The notes under the pieces: generated by a model
The model's input: the letters and a program-made list of their open reading frames with translations, nothing else
Databases searched by the model: none
Told to the model about the DNA's origin: nothing
Assembly: GCF_024305245.1 (NCBI RefSeq)
Contig: NZ_JAMWYX010000012.1
Coordinates: 50,795 to 114,794 of the forward strand
Source of the DNA: Erythrobacter sp.
Lineage (GTDB): Bacteria > Pseudomonadota > Alphaproteobacteria > Sphingomonadales > Sphingomonadaceae
Direction: 5' to 3'
DNA: 64,000 nt
Shown here: positions 7,832-18,758 of the stretch, piece after piece
Numbering within the stretch: position 1 is the first letter of the stretch
How the letters are laid out: the number at the start of each line of letters is the position of its first letter
Position numbers and translations under genes: made by a program

Positions 7832-8442
7832 GAGAACAGTGTACGGAACGTGAGGTTCACGCGCGGGCCGCATGGCTTTGTCTGCTTGTTAATGCCATGC
7901 TTCCAGAAATGCTGAGTGGCTCCCTTCATCAGCAAAACGGTGCCAGATTCCAGCGGAATTTTGACCGGTGGCAATTCCTTGTTGAACTTGTGCTTGAGAA
8001 TGAACGTCCGCGTAGCACCGAAGGTGAGGGAGGCAATAACGGGATTTTTTCCAAGCTCCTTCTCGTCGTCGCTATGGAAGCCCATGCTATCGTTATGGTC
8101 GCGATAGAGATTCAAAAACACAGCATTGAAGGTGGCGTCCGTGCAATCTTCGATGCGCCGCTTTATTTCGCGAAGCAGGTCAGTCCAAGGGAGCGGATGC
8201 ATTGTGAGGCATGAGTAGTCGTACCTCTTGCCCTCGTCCGCGTAGAGCGCAACGAGACGTGGTTGCTGATAGACCTTGCCATAAATCTTCACATCTTCCT
8301 GCCGCCAGATAGTTTGCTTGCATAGTTTCCCGAGCATCTGATCATAGGGCAGAGGCATCTCAATCTCATGCAAAATTGAGACATCAGCATCGGGCACATC
8401 AAGCGCCTCAAACTGACGATCAAGAGAGAAAAGATCTTTCAT
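7828..8442 (-). CDS. AlkB-like Fe(II)/2-oxoglutarate-dependent dioxygenase
   Basis: A 204-residue AlkB homologue. The iron ligands lie in 'MGFHSDDEKELG' (His-x-Asp) and 'QHFWKHGI' (distal His), and 2-oxoglutarate is bound by the Arg pair in 'PRVNLTFR'. 'NAVFLNLYRDHND' is the nucleotide-recognition region. Family members remove N-alkyl damage from DNA or RNA. Together with the next gene it sits in a patch clearly richer in A+T than the flanks, which suggests horizontal gain. It follows the broken methyltransferase gene by two bases on the same strand, so they were probably co-transcribed. Confidence 0.9.
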   Translation of the reverse strand: MKDLFSLDRQFEALDVPDADVSILHEIEMPLPYDQMLGKLCKQTIWRQEDVKIYGKVYQQPRLVALYADEGKRYDYSCLTMHPLPWTDLLREIKRRIEDCTDATFNAVFLNLYRDHNDSMGFHSDDEKELGKNPVIASLTFGATRTFILKHKFNKELPPVKIPLESGTVLLMKGATQHFWKHGINKQTKPCGPRVNLTFRTLFS

Positions 8443-8444
8443 CT

Positions 8445-9289
8445 TCAGGTAATAACTGCCTTTTCAAAGTTTTTGGCATTCTTTTTTGGCCGATGATCCA
8501 GCTCGGCTTCAAGATCAAGAATGCACCCTTTCGAGTCAGGGCAAGACATACCAACTTCCGAATGCGAGAGCACCTCGGATGCGTCCGGGGGTATCATCCC
8601 TTCGATATACTGCCATCCTTGGCCGGCATTGTCAGCAAAATCGAGCACAAGGAATATCTTTCCAGCTCCCATGGAGCGGAACATATGCACCCAAAAACCT
8701 TTGGAGGCCTGGACTATGCCAGCCTTCCGAATCTCAGAGGCAAAAAAGTTTGCCATCACCAAGTGAAAACCGGAAAAATCGATGCTTTTGTAAGATGCTC
8801 TATCGGTCGCGTCGAACTGCACAAATTTCAAGGTCACATTCAGCCCTAAAGAGACACAAGCCAGCACTCGCTCGCAAGCGTCCTTCCAACTTGGCTCCTT
8901 ATCGAAAATTGTGATCTCGACGGGGTTTTTAACGTTCTCTGCCTCCATCTCTCGCAGATAGCGACACAGTTCAACAATTTCGGTACCCGGCCCACCGCCA
9001 ATACACGCTATTCGAGTTGGATTTCGAGAAAATATTGATGGCTTTATTTTTGGTCTTAACTTTTTAGCGAAGAATAAATATAGTATCCATGTGCAACAGT
9101 GTACTTATATAAATAGCAAAATTTTCGAATGTCCGATATGTAGTCTGGATTATCAGTAGCTGAAAAATATTTACCCTGCATGTCGGCAAAATTTGCCGTT
9201 GCAACATTGACGAAATTAGCACCAAGTGAATTTCGTGCCATTTGTTCGTAATGACGAATTACGGGTTCGATCCTGTTGAAATCACTCAT
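8445..9289 (-). pseudogene. Class I SAM-dependent methyltransferase, split by a one-base frameshift
   Basis: Two overlapping frames form one protein. Frame A (9289 to 9056) starts 'MSDFNRIEPVIRHYEQMARN' and stops after '...YYIYSSLKS'. Frame B is open from about 9104 to 8445 and carries methyltransferase motif I, 'RIACIGGGPGTEIVELCRYL', then 'ITIFDKE' and 'FHLVMANFFASEI'. Frame B's first ATG (8948) lies downstream of motif I, so it cannot start a working enzyme alone. Adding one base to the A5 run at 9061-9065 (minus sense) joins the frames as '...YIYSSLKKLRPKIKPSIF...', giving about 281 residues. It is a real lesion, a sequencing error in a homopolymer, or, less likely, programmed slippage. 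Confidence 0.7.
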
Positions 9290-9484
9290 GACACCTCCGA
9301 TGAGAATGCGGACAGCAATCTCGCTTTTACCCTAATGTCAACAGCTTATCTGTGATGCGGCATCTGGGACGGCTCACAATTCCCCGTCCCTCCTGCGCTC
9401 GGACAGAGCCCAACCCCCACATTGACACCACCCCCCATCAGGCCCACGCCTCGCTCCGGGCATCTCGCCCGTTAGGAACCTCCG

Positions 9485-9619
9485 ATGGCCAAGGGCCAAC
9501 AGAAGAAGAGCAAGGAAGCGCGCAAGCCCAAGAAGGACACCGGGCCCAAGCTCAACGCCAGCCAGCCCAGCCTCAAGGCAGGCGGGATCAAGGGGCTGGA
9601 GAACATGAAGAACTCCTGA
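9485..9619 (+). CDS. 44-residue lysine-rich basic protein
   Basis: The ATG at 9485 is preceded by AGGA at the right spacing (9474-9477) and begins MAKGQQKKSKEARKPKKDTG, ending in GLENMKNS. It has thirteen lysines and no hydrophobic segment. Very short basic proteins of this appearance are common in alphaproteobacteria. The role is unknown; nucleic-acid or ribosome binding is only a guess. Confidence 0.6.
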   Translation: MAKGQQKKSKEARKPKKDTGPKLNASQPSLKAGGIKGLENMKNS

Positions 9620-9661
9620 CGCGGCTTCGCCCGCGTTCGTCGCGGGGCGCGCGTTAAGGGA

Positions 9662-10492
9662 ATGGCGAGAGGTTCGCGCTATCGCCGCTGCGCGATGCCG
9701 CATCCGCCCGCCCCTCCCGCCCTCCCGGCGCACAAGCCCTCAGCGCACAGGCCCCCGGCGCCCCGGCCCCGTACATCGCGGGGCGTCCGCGGGCGCCTGA
9801 TCCGCAACGGCGTGTTCGTGGTCGGCGGCTCGATCCTCGCCTCGACCGGGTTCACCCATCTTGCCTTCACTTTGTCGGGCGACGCGAAATACGGCCTGAC
9901 CATGGTGTTCGCCGTGCTGATCCCGCTGGTGGTGGCGAGCATCGCCTATGGCTGGATCGCCATCCTGACGCTGGGGCTGGAACAATCGCGCACCAGGCTC
10001 AGGCACCTCGCCCATTCCGACGCGCTGACCGGGCTTGCCAACCGCCGTGCGGCGCTGATGGAGCTGGAGCGGTGGGCGGCAGAGGCGGAGGGCGCTCCGG
10101 TGGCGCTGGCGATCGCCGATATCGACCGTTTCAAGAGCATCAACGACCGGCTCGGCCATGAGGGCGGTGATGCCAGCCTCGTCCACTTTGCCGCGATGCT
10201 GCGGCGGCTCGCGCCCGAAGGCTGGCTGGTCGCCCGGTTCGGCGGCGAGGAATTCCTGATCGCGGCGCGCGGGGCGTTGTTGCTGGGCTTTGCGGGCGTG
10301 ATCGAGCAGATGCGCCAGACAATCGCGGAAACCCCGCTGATCGTGCCGGCCGGCCCCTATTGCATGACCGCCAGCTTCGGCGTCGCGGCACGGGTCGATG
10401 GCGAGCCGGTGGGCAGCCTCATCGCGCGGGCCGACACGGCGCTCTATGCCGCCAAGCAAGCGGGCCGCAACCGGACCGAGCGGGCGGCCTGA
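9662..10492 (+). CDS. Membrane GGDEF-domain diguanylate cyclase
   Basis: A 276-residue protein with a Pro/Arg-rich N-terminus, two hydrophobic segments (about residues 48-68 and 78-104), and a GGDEF domain. The domain shows 'DALTGLANRRAAL', 'IADIDRFKSINDRLGHEGGD' and the active-site 'RFGGEEF', so it should make cyclic-di-GMP. The inhibitory RxxD site, normally five residues before GGEEF, is absent (PEGW there), so product inhibition is not expected. The start is uncertain: AAGGGA sits almost on the ATG at 9662, and an ATG at 9695 is an alternative. Confidence 0.85.
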   Translation: MARGSRYRRCAMPHPPAPPALPAHKPSAHRPPAPRPRTSRGVRGRLIRNGVFVVGGSILASTGFTHLAFTLSGDAKYGLTMVFAVLIPLVVASIAYGWIAILTLGLEQSRTRLRHLAHSDALTGLANRRAALMELERWAAEAEGAPVALAIADIDRFKSINDRLGHEGGDASLVHFAAMLRRLAPEGWLVARFGGEEFLIAARGALLLGFAGVIEQMRQTIAETPLIVPAGPYCMTASFGVAARVDGEPVGSLIARADTALYAAKQAGRNRTERAA

Positions 10493-10565
10493 GCGCGGGC
10501 CTGTGCGGGGGCCTGAGCGGGTGGGCCGCGTTGCCTTTTGCACCGGACTGCGCCACCGCTTGCGA

Positions 10566-11192
10566 ATGAACCACCGATCCTTCGCTCGCCGCGCGGTCCT
10601 GCGCACCCTCATGATTGCCGCTCCGGTGCTGGCGCTGTCCGGCTGCGTCACCCCGCAAGCTGCGGACAGCGATCCGCAGGCCGGCTTCATGGCGGCTCTG
10701 GCAAGCCACTGCGGCAAGGCCTATGCTGGCCGCCTCGTCTCCTCCGATGCCGCCGATGCCGACATGGTGGGCGCGGACATGGTGGTGCATTTCCGCGAAT
10801 GTTCGGCGGACCGCATGGCAATCCCGTTCCATGTGCGCAGCGCGGACGGTAGCTGGGACCGCTCGCGCACATGGCTGATCACCCGCACAGATGCGGGGCT
10901 GCGGCTGAAACACGACCACCGCCATGAGGACGGCACGGCCGATGCGGTGACGATGTATGGCGGGGACACCGCGGATGCCGGCAGCGCAGGCGCGCAAGCC
11001 TTCCCGGTCGACGCTGAGAGCATCGCGATGTTCCGCGCCAATGGCCTGACGGCGTCGGTCACCAATGTGTGGCGGGTCGAGGTGGACGCAGGCACCTATG
11101 CATACGAGCTGCGGCGCGAGGGTCGGCTGTTCCGGGTGGAGTTCGATCTGACTGCGCCGGTCACTCCGCCGCCCGCGCCGTGGGGCTGGTGA
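10566..11192 (+). CDS. Secreted lipoprotein, unrecognised
   Basis: A 208-residue protein with an Arg-rich N-terminus and lipobox LSGC ('MIAAPVLALSGC'). The mature part has 'SHCGKAYAGRLV', 'MVVHFRECS', 'SWDRSRTWLITR' and 'LRLKHDHRHEDG', with a Cys pair and a His-rich stretch, and ends in a Pro-rich tail. It resembles small conserved lipoproteins of Sphingomonadales of unknown function. Longer in-frame starts upstream overlap the GGDEF gene and would destroy the signal. Confidence 0.6.
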   Translation: MNHRSFARRAVLRTLMIAAPVLALSGCVTPQAADSDPQAGFMAALASHCGKAYAGRLVSSDAADADMVGADMVVHFRECSADRMAIPFHVRSADGSWDRSRTWLITRTDAGLRLKHDHRHEDGTADAVTMYGGDTADAGSAGAQAFPVDAESIAMFRANGLTASVTNVWRVEVDAGTYAYELRREGRLFRVEFDLTAPVTPPPAPWGW

Positions 11193-11198
11193 ACCGGA

Positions 11199-11771
11199 TT
11201 ATTCCCGCACGATATTTTCGACCAGCACCGCCGCCGTCACGCCGAGCTGCTTCACCGTCATCAGATTATCCGCCCGCGTGCCGTCAGCCGACAGGGTGAG
11301 TTCCTGCCGCACCGGAAGGCTGCCTTTCATGGTGTATTCGAGCACCAGCAGGTTGCCTGTCGCTCGCCCGCGCACCGGGCTGATCGCGTCGGACAGCGTC
11401 CCGGCATAGCGGCCGGGCGCAATTTCCTCAATCCGCCACTGGCGGGTGCGTGCGGGCTTGCCGCCTTCGTGAATGGTCTGGTCGATCACCAGCACACGGC
11501 GCGGCGGCGCATCCCAGCTGGCTTCGCGCAGGCGCTCCACCACGATCCGCCCGCGGCTTTCGACCCGGAAAGGGACGGGATCGGAGAGCGTTTTCTTCAT
11601 CGTCCCCTCCCCGTGACTGCTTCCGGCGAAGAAGGCGAAAGGATCGAACACCGGCGCTTCCGCGCGGGGCGCAGGGGTGTAGCCTTCGGGCACGGACACA
11701 CAGGCGGCGAGCCCCGACATTGCAAGCGCAAGCGGGACAAGCGCAGTGGTGCGGTGCCAGCGCCGGTTCAT
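11199..11771 (-). CDS. DUF3833-like lipoprotein
   Basis: A 190-residue protein with a lipoprotein signal (ALVPLALAMSGLAAC). The mature part follows DUF3833: 'FFAGSSHGEGTM', then 'RQWRIEEIAPGRYAGTLSDA' and 'ATGNLLVLEYTM'. The function is unknown. Its ATG overlaps the ancestral stop codon of the ridA frame (ATGA at 11768-11771), which shows the two genes were translationally coupled before ridA acquired its early stop. Confidence 0.65.
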   Translation of the reverse strand: MNRRWHRTTALVPLALAMSGLAACVSVPEGYTPAPRAEAPVFDPFAFFAGSSHGEGTMKKTLSDPVPFRVESRGRIVVERLREASWDAPPRRVLVIDQTIHEGGKPARTRQWRIEEIAPGRYAGTLSDAISPVRGRATGNLLVLEYTMKGSLPVRQELTLSADGTRADNLMTVKQLGVTAAVLVENIVRE

Positions 11772-12253
11772 TTCGGCGGCTTGTGGGCCAGGCACTCCAT
11801 CTCCACTCGTGCACCAAGGGCAAGGCCGTTCACCCCCATCGCCGAGCGCGCGGGATAGCGGCCCGCTTCGAAATAGCCGGCATAAATTGTGTTGAACGCG
11901 GGTCAGTCGGCCATATCGGCCAGCATGATGGTGCATTTGAATACATCGGAAAACCCGAGCCCATGGCGTGCGAGACGGGCTTCGAGCAGTTGGAAGATAC
12001 GGCGGGTCTCGGGTTCGATCCCGCCCGGCACCACCGAACGCCCGCCGTCCGCGGCACCAATATCGCCCGACAGGTAGAGCACATCGCCCACCTGCACCGC
12101 ATCGGAGAAGGGATAGGGCAGACTTGAAGGATAGAAGGCGATGCCGGTGGCGGCATCAGCCCCGTTCGGCTGCGTTTCATCTTCGGCGCTGGCCGGAACC
12201 GGCATGATCGCCAATCCCGCCAATGCCAGTCCGGCAAGAATGCGTGTTCTCAT
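11768..12253 (-). pseudogene. Exported RidA-family (YjgF/UK114) protein interrupted by an in-frame TGA
   Basis: The frame starts with a Sec signal (MRTRILAGLALAGLAIMPVP, cleavage after ASA) and continues as a RidA domain: 'PYPFSDAVQVGDVLYLSGDI', 'RRIFQLLEARL', 'VFKCTIMLADMAD'. It then meets TGA at 11905-11903. In the same frame the rest of RidA follows without error ('PAFNTIYAGYFEAGRYPARS', then 'LALGARVEMEC') to a stop at 11770-11768. Other RidA proteins have an aromatic residue at the stop position, so TGG (Trp) to TGA is the simplest explanation. The truncated product would lose the catalytic Arg region ('RYPARS'). RidA hydrolyses reactive enamines and supports thiamine metabolism. Confidence 0.75.
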
Positions 12254-12278
12254 ATCATCTGCCCTGTTGCCCATCGGC

Positions 12279-14330
<2,052 letters not shown>

Positions 14331-14408
14331 ATCATTAGCGCGTCACCGCAGACAAATCCAGCGGTTCGGAACAGGCGCGGCGCTTTGGCCGCGCTCAGCG
14401 CGTGCGCC

Positions 14409-14876
14409 CTATTGAGGGTCCGCGCGCTGCGAATGGAAGAAATCGAGCTTCCAGCGCGTGCCGTCATGAACCAGCACGGCGGATTCGAGCCACTGCACGG
14501 GCCGCACATCGGGCGGGGTGCCCGCACTGCCGGTATTCTCCCACTGCGACCACGCGACATCGCAGCGCACAGTCGTGTCCATCGGGCCGAGGTTCCAGTT
14601 GATCTCGACCCCATTACCGAGCGCTTCGACGACCACGTCGACAAGCGCCGCGCCGGGAAAGCGCTGGCCCACATCGAAAGCGTAGAAGGACGCGGTCGTC
14701 ACCTGCTCGAACGGGTCTTTGTCCTCCGTGCGCAGGGCAGCGAAGAAATCGTGAATGGTCTGCTCGATCTCTCCGGGCGCGGTAACGGGATCAGGACATT
14801 GGGCGGTGCCAGCATGGGCTGGCACGCCGAGCGACAAGGCCGCAGCAAAGGCGGCAAGAAGGGCTGCTGAGTTCAT
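14409..14876 (-). CDS. Exported SnoaL/NTF2-like protein
   Basis: A 155-residue protein with a Sec signal (MNSAALLAAFAAALSLG, cleavage after AHA). The mature part opens 'GEIEQTIHDFFAALRTEDKDPF' and ends 'VLVHDGTRWKLDFFHS', the start and end of a cone-like NTF2 fold as in SnoaL/DUF4440 proteins. These bind or turn over small molecules; no catalytic residues can be assigned. The start at 14876 is chosen for the signal; the longer frame start at 14954 hides it. Confidence 0.65.
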   Translation of the reverse strand: MNSAALLAAFAAALSLGVPAHAGTAQCPDPVTAPGEIEQTIHDFFAALRTEDKDPFEQVTTASFYAFDVGQRFPGAALVDVVVEALGNGVEINWNLGPMDTTVRCDVAWSQWENTGSAGTPPDVRPVQWLESAVLVHDGTRWKLDFFHSQRADPQ

Positions 14877-14982
14877 ATCCGGGACAATGCGCCGCCTGCC
14901 TGCCAAGTCAATCTGCGGCTCGACCATTCTTGCCTTGCGCGCGCGGGATTTCATCGCTCGACTGGCCGGATCGCCCGCGCCC

Positions 14983-16266
14983 CTATTCGATCACCCGCCC
15001 GCGCACCATCACGAAACCGACATCCTCCAGTACGGTGACGTCGGCGAGCGGATTGCCATCCACCGCGATGATGTCTGCCGAATAGCCGGGCGCGAGGCGT
15101 CCGATCTGGTTTTCCATGCCCAGCACCTTGGCCGCTTCGGTGGTGGCGCTGGCGAGCGCTTCGCGGTTCGACATGCCCTGCGCTGTCATCAGCGCCAGTT
15201 CCTCGGCATTGCGGCCATGCTGGAACACGCCCGCATCGGTGCCGAACGCCACTGTCACGCCATACTCGCGCGCGCGGCTGACCAGCGAAGCCATCAGCGG
15301 CTGCACGGCGCGGATTTTCCCTTCGACGACGGGGGTGTAGATGCCCTTGCCCAGCGCTTCGCTGACGCCTTCGAGCGCCATCAGCGTCGGCACCAGCACG
15401 GTGCCATTGGCTTTCATCGCGCGTGCCGCAGCTTCATCGAGATAGGTGCCGTGTTCGATCGAATCGATCCCGGCTTCCGCCGCCTGCTGGATACCGCGTG
15501 CACCGTGGGCGTGGGCCATGACCTTCAGCCCGAGCGAGTGCGCGGTGTCGGCAATCGCCTTCATTTCTTCAGGCGTGAAGTGCGCCTCGAGCCCGCGGTT
15601 CTGCTGGCTCAGCACGCCGCCTGTGGCAGTGATCTTGATGACGTCCGAGCCGCGCTGGCTGGCGAGCCGCACCTTGGCCGCGCATTCAACAACGCCGGTG
15701 CAGGTGAAACCGCTGGTCAGCACATCGTTGACCTGGGACCGGAAGCTGTTGATGTCGGCGTGGCCGCCAATGATCGACAAAGCTGGCCCGGCTGCGACGA
15801 TGCGGGGCCCGGGCACCACGCCCTCGGCTGTGCCGCGCCGCAGGGCGAAGGCGGTGTCGCGCCCGCTGCCCGCTTCGCGAACGGTGGTGAAGCCCGCGCG
15901 CGCGGTGACCAGCGCATTCTTCGCGCCCACGACCACGCCCCATTCGTCGGGCTCGGTCGCTTCCTTCCAGAAATCGCCGCCGGGATCGCCGGTCAGGTGG
16001 GTGTGCAGATCGATCAGGCCGGGCAGCACGGTCATGGTCGAAAGGTCGATCTCGCGGTCGGCAGTAACCGGTCCGGCGCCCGGCGTGATCGATACGATCT
16101 TGCCATCGGTGACGAGAATGGTCGCCGGGCCGGACGGCTCGCTTGCGGCATCGGTCAGCACGGAACCGGCGCGGATCGCCACGGTTTCGGCTGCCAGCGG
16201 GGCGGCCAGCACCGCACCCAAAGCGCCCACAAATCCCGCCACACGGCGCACACGTCGCGTCATCAA
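14983..16266 (-). CDS. Exported metal-dependent amidohydrolase (imidazolonepropionase/prolidase-like)
   Basis: A 427-residue enzyme with a signal peptide (ends PLAAE). It has the amidohydrolase metal site: HxH in 'GLIDLHTHLTG', the carboxylated Lys in 'DVIKITATGG', metal His in 'KVMAHAHG' and 'SIEHGTYLD', and Asp in 'VAFGTDAGVF'. It closes with the composite beta-sandwich 'ALASATTEAAKVLGM...GRLAPGYSADIIAVDGNPL'. This group includes periplasmic Xaa-Pro or Xaa-Arg dipeptidases; the substrate here is not determined. Single gene; divergent neighbours are not close. Confidence 0.88.
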   Translation of the reverse strand: MMTRRVRRVAGFVGALGAVLAAPLAAETVAIRAGSVLTDAASEPSGPATILVTDGKIVSITPGAGPVTADREIDLSTMTVLPGLIDLHTHLTGDPGGDFWKEATEPDEWGVVVGAKNALVTARAGFTTVREAGSGRDTAFALRRGTAEGVVPGPRIVAAGPALSIIGGHADINSFRSQVNDVLTSGFTCTGVVECAAKVRLASQRGSDVIKITATGGVLSQQNRGLEAHFTPEEMKAIADTAHSLGLKVMAHAHGARGIQQAAEAGIDSIEHGTYLDEAAARAMKANGTVLVPTLMALEGVSEALGKGIYTPVVEGKIRAVQPLMASLVSRAREYGVTVAFGTDAGVFQHGRNAEELALMTAQGMSNREALASATTEAAKVLGMENQIGRLAPGYSADIIAVDGNPLADVTVLEDVGFVMVRGRVIE

Positions 16267-16373
16267 TTCTCTCCCGTCAGGTATCCCAATCCCGCGCCGG
16301 TGATGCGCCGGGCGGGGGCGTATTGCAAGACCTGCGGGGCAGGATCACCGGCAGTCCGGCGCGCTGCCGGTGA

Positions 16374-17333
16374 TCAGAACGTGTAGCCCAGACCTAGGCC
16401 CAGCAGGAACTGGTTCGGATCGCCGCGCAGCGCGGTGTAGGGGGTGTCCGCCCCGTCGCCGATCATCCGCGAATAGCCCACAAGACCATAGACATTGAGC
16501 CCGCCGTTGAGCGCATTGCCGTCCAGATCGACGGAAATAATCGCCAGCGTGCCGAGGCGGTTCAATCCGCCGTCGGCGGTGAACACCGGCAGCCCGCTCG
16601 CCGCGCTTTGCGCGGGGCTGACGGAGAAATAGTAATCAGCAAAATTATCGTCGACGATCTCGGCGCTCGCGCCGACCTGCACCAGCATTCCGCGCCCGAT
16701 CGGGGTGGCATAGGTCACGCCCGGCTCGATCACGCGGCCTTCATGCGCGCCCAGCACATCCCAGCGGGCGTTGGCCGACACGGTGAGCGAATCGAAGCGG
16801 TTCAGCACGCCCGGAAAACTCAGACCGGCGTTGATCCCCAGCTCCAGCGCGTTGTCGAGCTGCCCTGCAGCATCCACCACGTCATCCCCGCTGTCGACCG
16901 CGCGGTCGTTGCGGAACCGGAATGTCGGGCCGAGCGAGAGAGTCGGCTTCTTGTCGCGCGATACCACCGACGGCTGGGGCGAAAGGAAATCGAGCGAAAG
17001 CCCCGCTGCAGCCGGACGGAAGCCGATCCCGCCGACCCGGCCAACGATCAACGGCAGCGGAAACAGCTGGAAATTGTTCGATCCGGCATAGGTCGGCACC
17101 AGGCCTGCGCCCAGGCCGACGGTGGCCCAGTTCCCGTCGAACACCGATTTGAACGCGGGCGCGCCTGCGGGCGGAACTGCGGCGACTTCCTGTGCCTCTT
17201 CCGGCTGGACAGCCCCGACCTCGTCCCTGACCTCTGTTGTTGCGACAGCCTCGTCAGCCAGCGCGGGCACTGCACCCAATAGCAGCGAAGCCGCACACAG
17301 GGCGATCGTAGATACGGCAGCAGCGGGCTTCAT
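16374..17333 (-). CDS. MipA/OmpV-family outer-membrane protein
   Basis: A 319-residue protein with a signal peptide (ends PALADE), a Glu/Val/Ala-rich linker, and a beta-barrel starting 'WATVGLGAGLVPTYAGSNNF' with 'QLFPLPLIVGRVGGIGF', typical of MipA/OmpV. It ends in Phe ('LGLGLGYTF'), as outer-membrane barrels do. MipA is a scaffold between outer membrane and murein enzymes. Divergent from crtY; the 162-bp spacer has a TGTTGCAACA palindrome at 17418-17427. Confidence 0.85.
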   Translation of the reverse strand: MKPAAAVSTIALCAASLLLGAVPALADEAVATTEVRDEVGAVQPEEAQEVAAVPPAGAPAFKSVFDGNWATVGLGAGLVPTYAGSNNFQLFPLPLIVGRVGGIGFRPAAAGLSLDFLSPQPSVVSRDKKPTLSLGPTFRFRNDRAVDSGDDVVDAAGQLDNALELGINAGLSFPGVLNRFDSLTVSANARWDVLGAHEGRVIEPGVTYATPIGRGMLVQVGASAEIVDDNFADYYFSVSPAQSAASGLPVFTADGGLNRLGTLAIISVDLDGNALNGGLNVYGLVGYSRMIGDGADTPYTALRGDPNQFLLGLGLGYTF

Positions 17334-17495
17334 GGGGCGATCCTTGGTCGAGTGATGCGGGCTTGATGCGAACCTGTCTCAAAAAAGAGAGCGCGGCGTT
17401 TATGTTCCCGAAGCGCATGTTGCAACACGCTTTCGTGCCGCAGGCGGCGGCGCGACATTGCCGTTCGGTTCAGGCTGGCCTAGGGCTGGCAGGGC

Positions 17496-18758
17496 ATGAG
17501 CGATTCACCGCACATTGATGTTTCCGATGGCGCAGCCGCGCAGGACATCGTCATCGTCGGCGGCGGGCTGGCGGGCGGGCTGATCGCGCTCGCGCTGCAT
17601 CGCCATGCGCCGGATTGCCGGTTCCTGCTGATCGAGGCCGGGCGCACGCTGGGCGGACACCACCGCTGGAGCTGGTTCGAAACCGATCTCGCCCCGCAGG
17701 CCAAGGAATTGATGGCCGGCTTCGCGCTCAACGGCTGGGACGAAGGCTATGACATCACCTTCCCCGGGCTTGGCCGCACCCTGCCGACATCCTACCGGTC
17801 GCTCGCCAGCGCCGAATTCCATGCCAAGCTGATCGCCGAATTACCGGCTGACCGGGTGATGCTGGGCACGAAGGCAGACAGCCTCGATGCAGGCGGCGTC
17901 ACGCTGGCCGATGGCACCCGGGTTGCTGCCAGCCGCGTGATCGATTGCCGCCCGTTCCGCGCCTCGCCGCACCTTGCGGGCGGATGGCAGGTGTTCCTCG
18001 GCCAGCATTTCCGGTGCGAGACGCCCCACGGCCTCATCCGTCCGGTCATCATGGATGCCAGCGTCGACCAGCTGGCGCCGCACGGCAACGGCGCGGCCTA
18101 CCGCTTCGTCTATGTCCTGCCGCTGTCCCCGACCGAGGTGTTCGTAGAGGACACCTATTACGCCGACCAGCCCAAGATGGACGCCGAGGTGCTGAAAGGC
18201 CGGGTCGCTGAATATGCCCACCGCCACGGTTGGAAGGGCGAAGTGATCGATTCCGAAGCGGGCATCCTGCCGGTGATTTCCGGCGGGGACTTTGCCGCTG
18301 CCCAGGCGGAAATCGCCATTCCCGGCGTCGCCCGGGCCGGCGCGCGCGGCGGCTTTTCGCACCCGCTCACCAGCTACACCCTGCCGTTTGCAGCCGACAA
18401 CGCGCTCGCCATCGCGCGGCTGATCGCCGCGCGCCCTGCGCTCACCGGCGCGGAGCTCGCCGCCTTCTGCACCCGCCGGGCCAAACGCCACTGGCGCGCG
18501 ACCGGCTACTACCGGATGCTCAGCCGGATGCTGTTCGAAGCGGCCGAGCCGGACAAGCGCGTGGTGGTGTTCGAACATTTCTACGCCCTGCGCGGCAATC
18601 TGGTCGAACGCTTCTACGCCGGGCGCTCGACATTGCCGGACCGGCTGCGCATCCTGACCGGCAAGCCCCCCGTATCTATCGGGCGTGCCATCCGCGCGCT
18701 GTTTTCCCCAGGGAAGCCCTTGGACACCAAGCCACTCAAGATGGAGACCCCGGCATGA
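17496..18758 (+). CDS. crtY: Lycopene beta-cyclase CrtY
   Basis: A 420-residue flavoprotein that closes both ends of lycopene to give beta-carotene. It has the dinucleotide site 'DIVIVGGGLAGGLIALAL', the family motifs 'LGGHHRWSWFE', 'VFVEDTYYAD', 'GILPVISGGD' and 'RAGARGGFSHPLTSYTLP', and a C-terminal 'FEHFYALRGNLVERFYAG'. First gene of the carotenoid operon; its stop overlaps the crtI start (ATGA at 18755-18758). Confidence 0.96.
   Translation: MSDSPHIDVSDGAAAQDIVIVGGGLAGGLIALALHRHAPDCRFLLIEAGRTLGGHHRWSWFETDLAPQAKELMAGFALNGWDEGYDITFPGLGRTLPTSYRSLASAEFHAKLIAELPADRVMLGTKADSLDAGGVTLADGTRVAASRVIDCRPFRASPHLAGGWQVFLGQHFRCETPHGLIRPVIMDASVDQLAPHGNGAAYRFVYVLPLSPTEVFVEDTYYADQPKMDAEVLKGRVAEYAHRHGWKGEVIDSEAGILPVISGGDFAAAQAEIAIPGVARAGARGGFSHPLTSYTLPFAADNALAIARLIAARPALTGAELAAFCTRRAKRHWRATGYYRMLSRMLFEAAEPDKRVVVFEHFYALRGNLVERFYAGRSTLPDRLRILTGKPPVSIGRAIRALFSPGKPLDTKPLKMETPA

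Noticed and set aside
9056..9070. Programmed -1 frameshifting in the methyltransferase
   Set aside because: The sequence in frame is CTA AAA AGT, which does not satisfy X XXY YYZ in the A site, and no downstream pseudoknot was evident; a lesion or error is simpler.
11903..11905. TGA in ridA read as selenocysteine
   Set aside because: The position is aromatic in relatives, not Cys; no selenocysteine machinery or SECIS-like element is visible.
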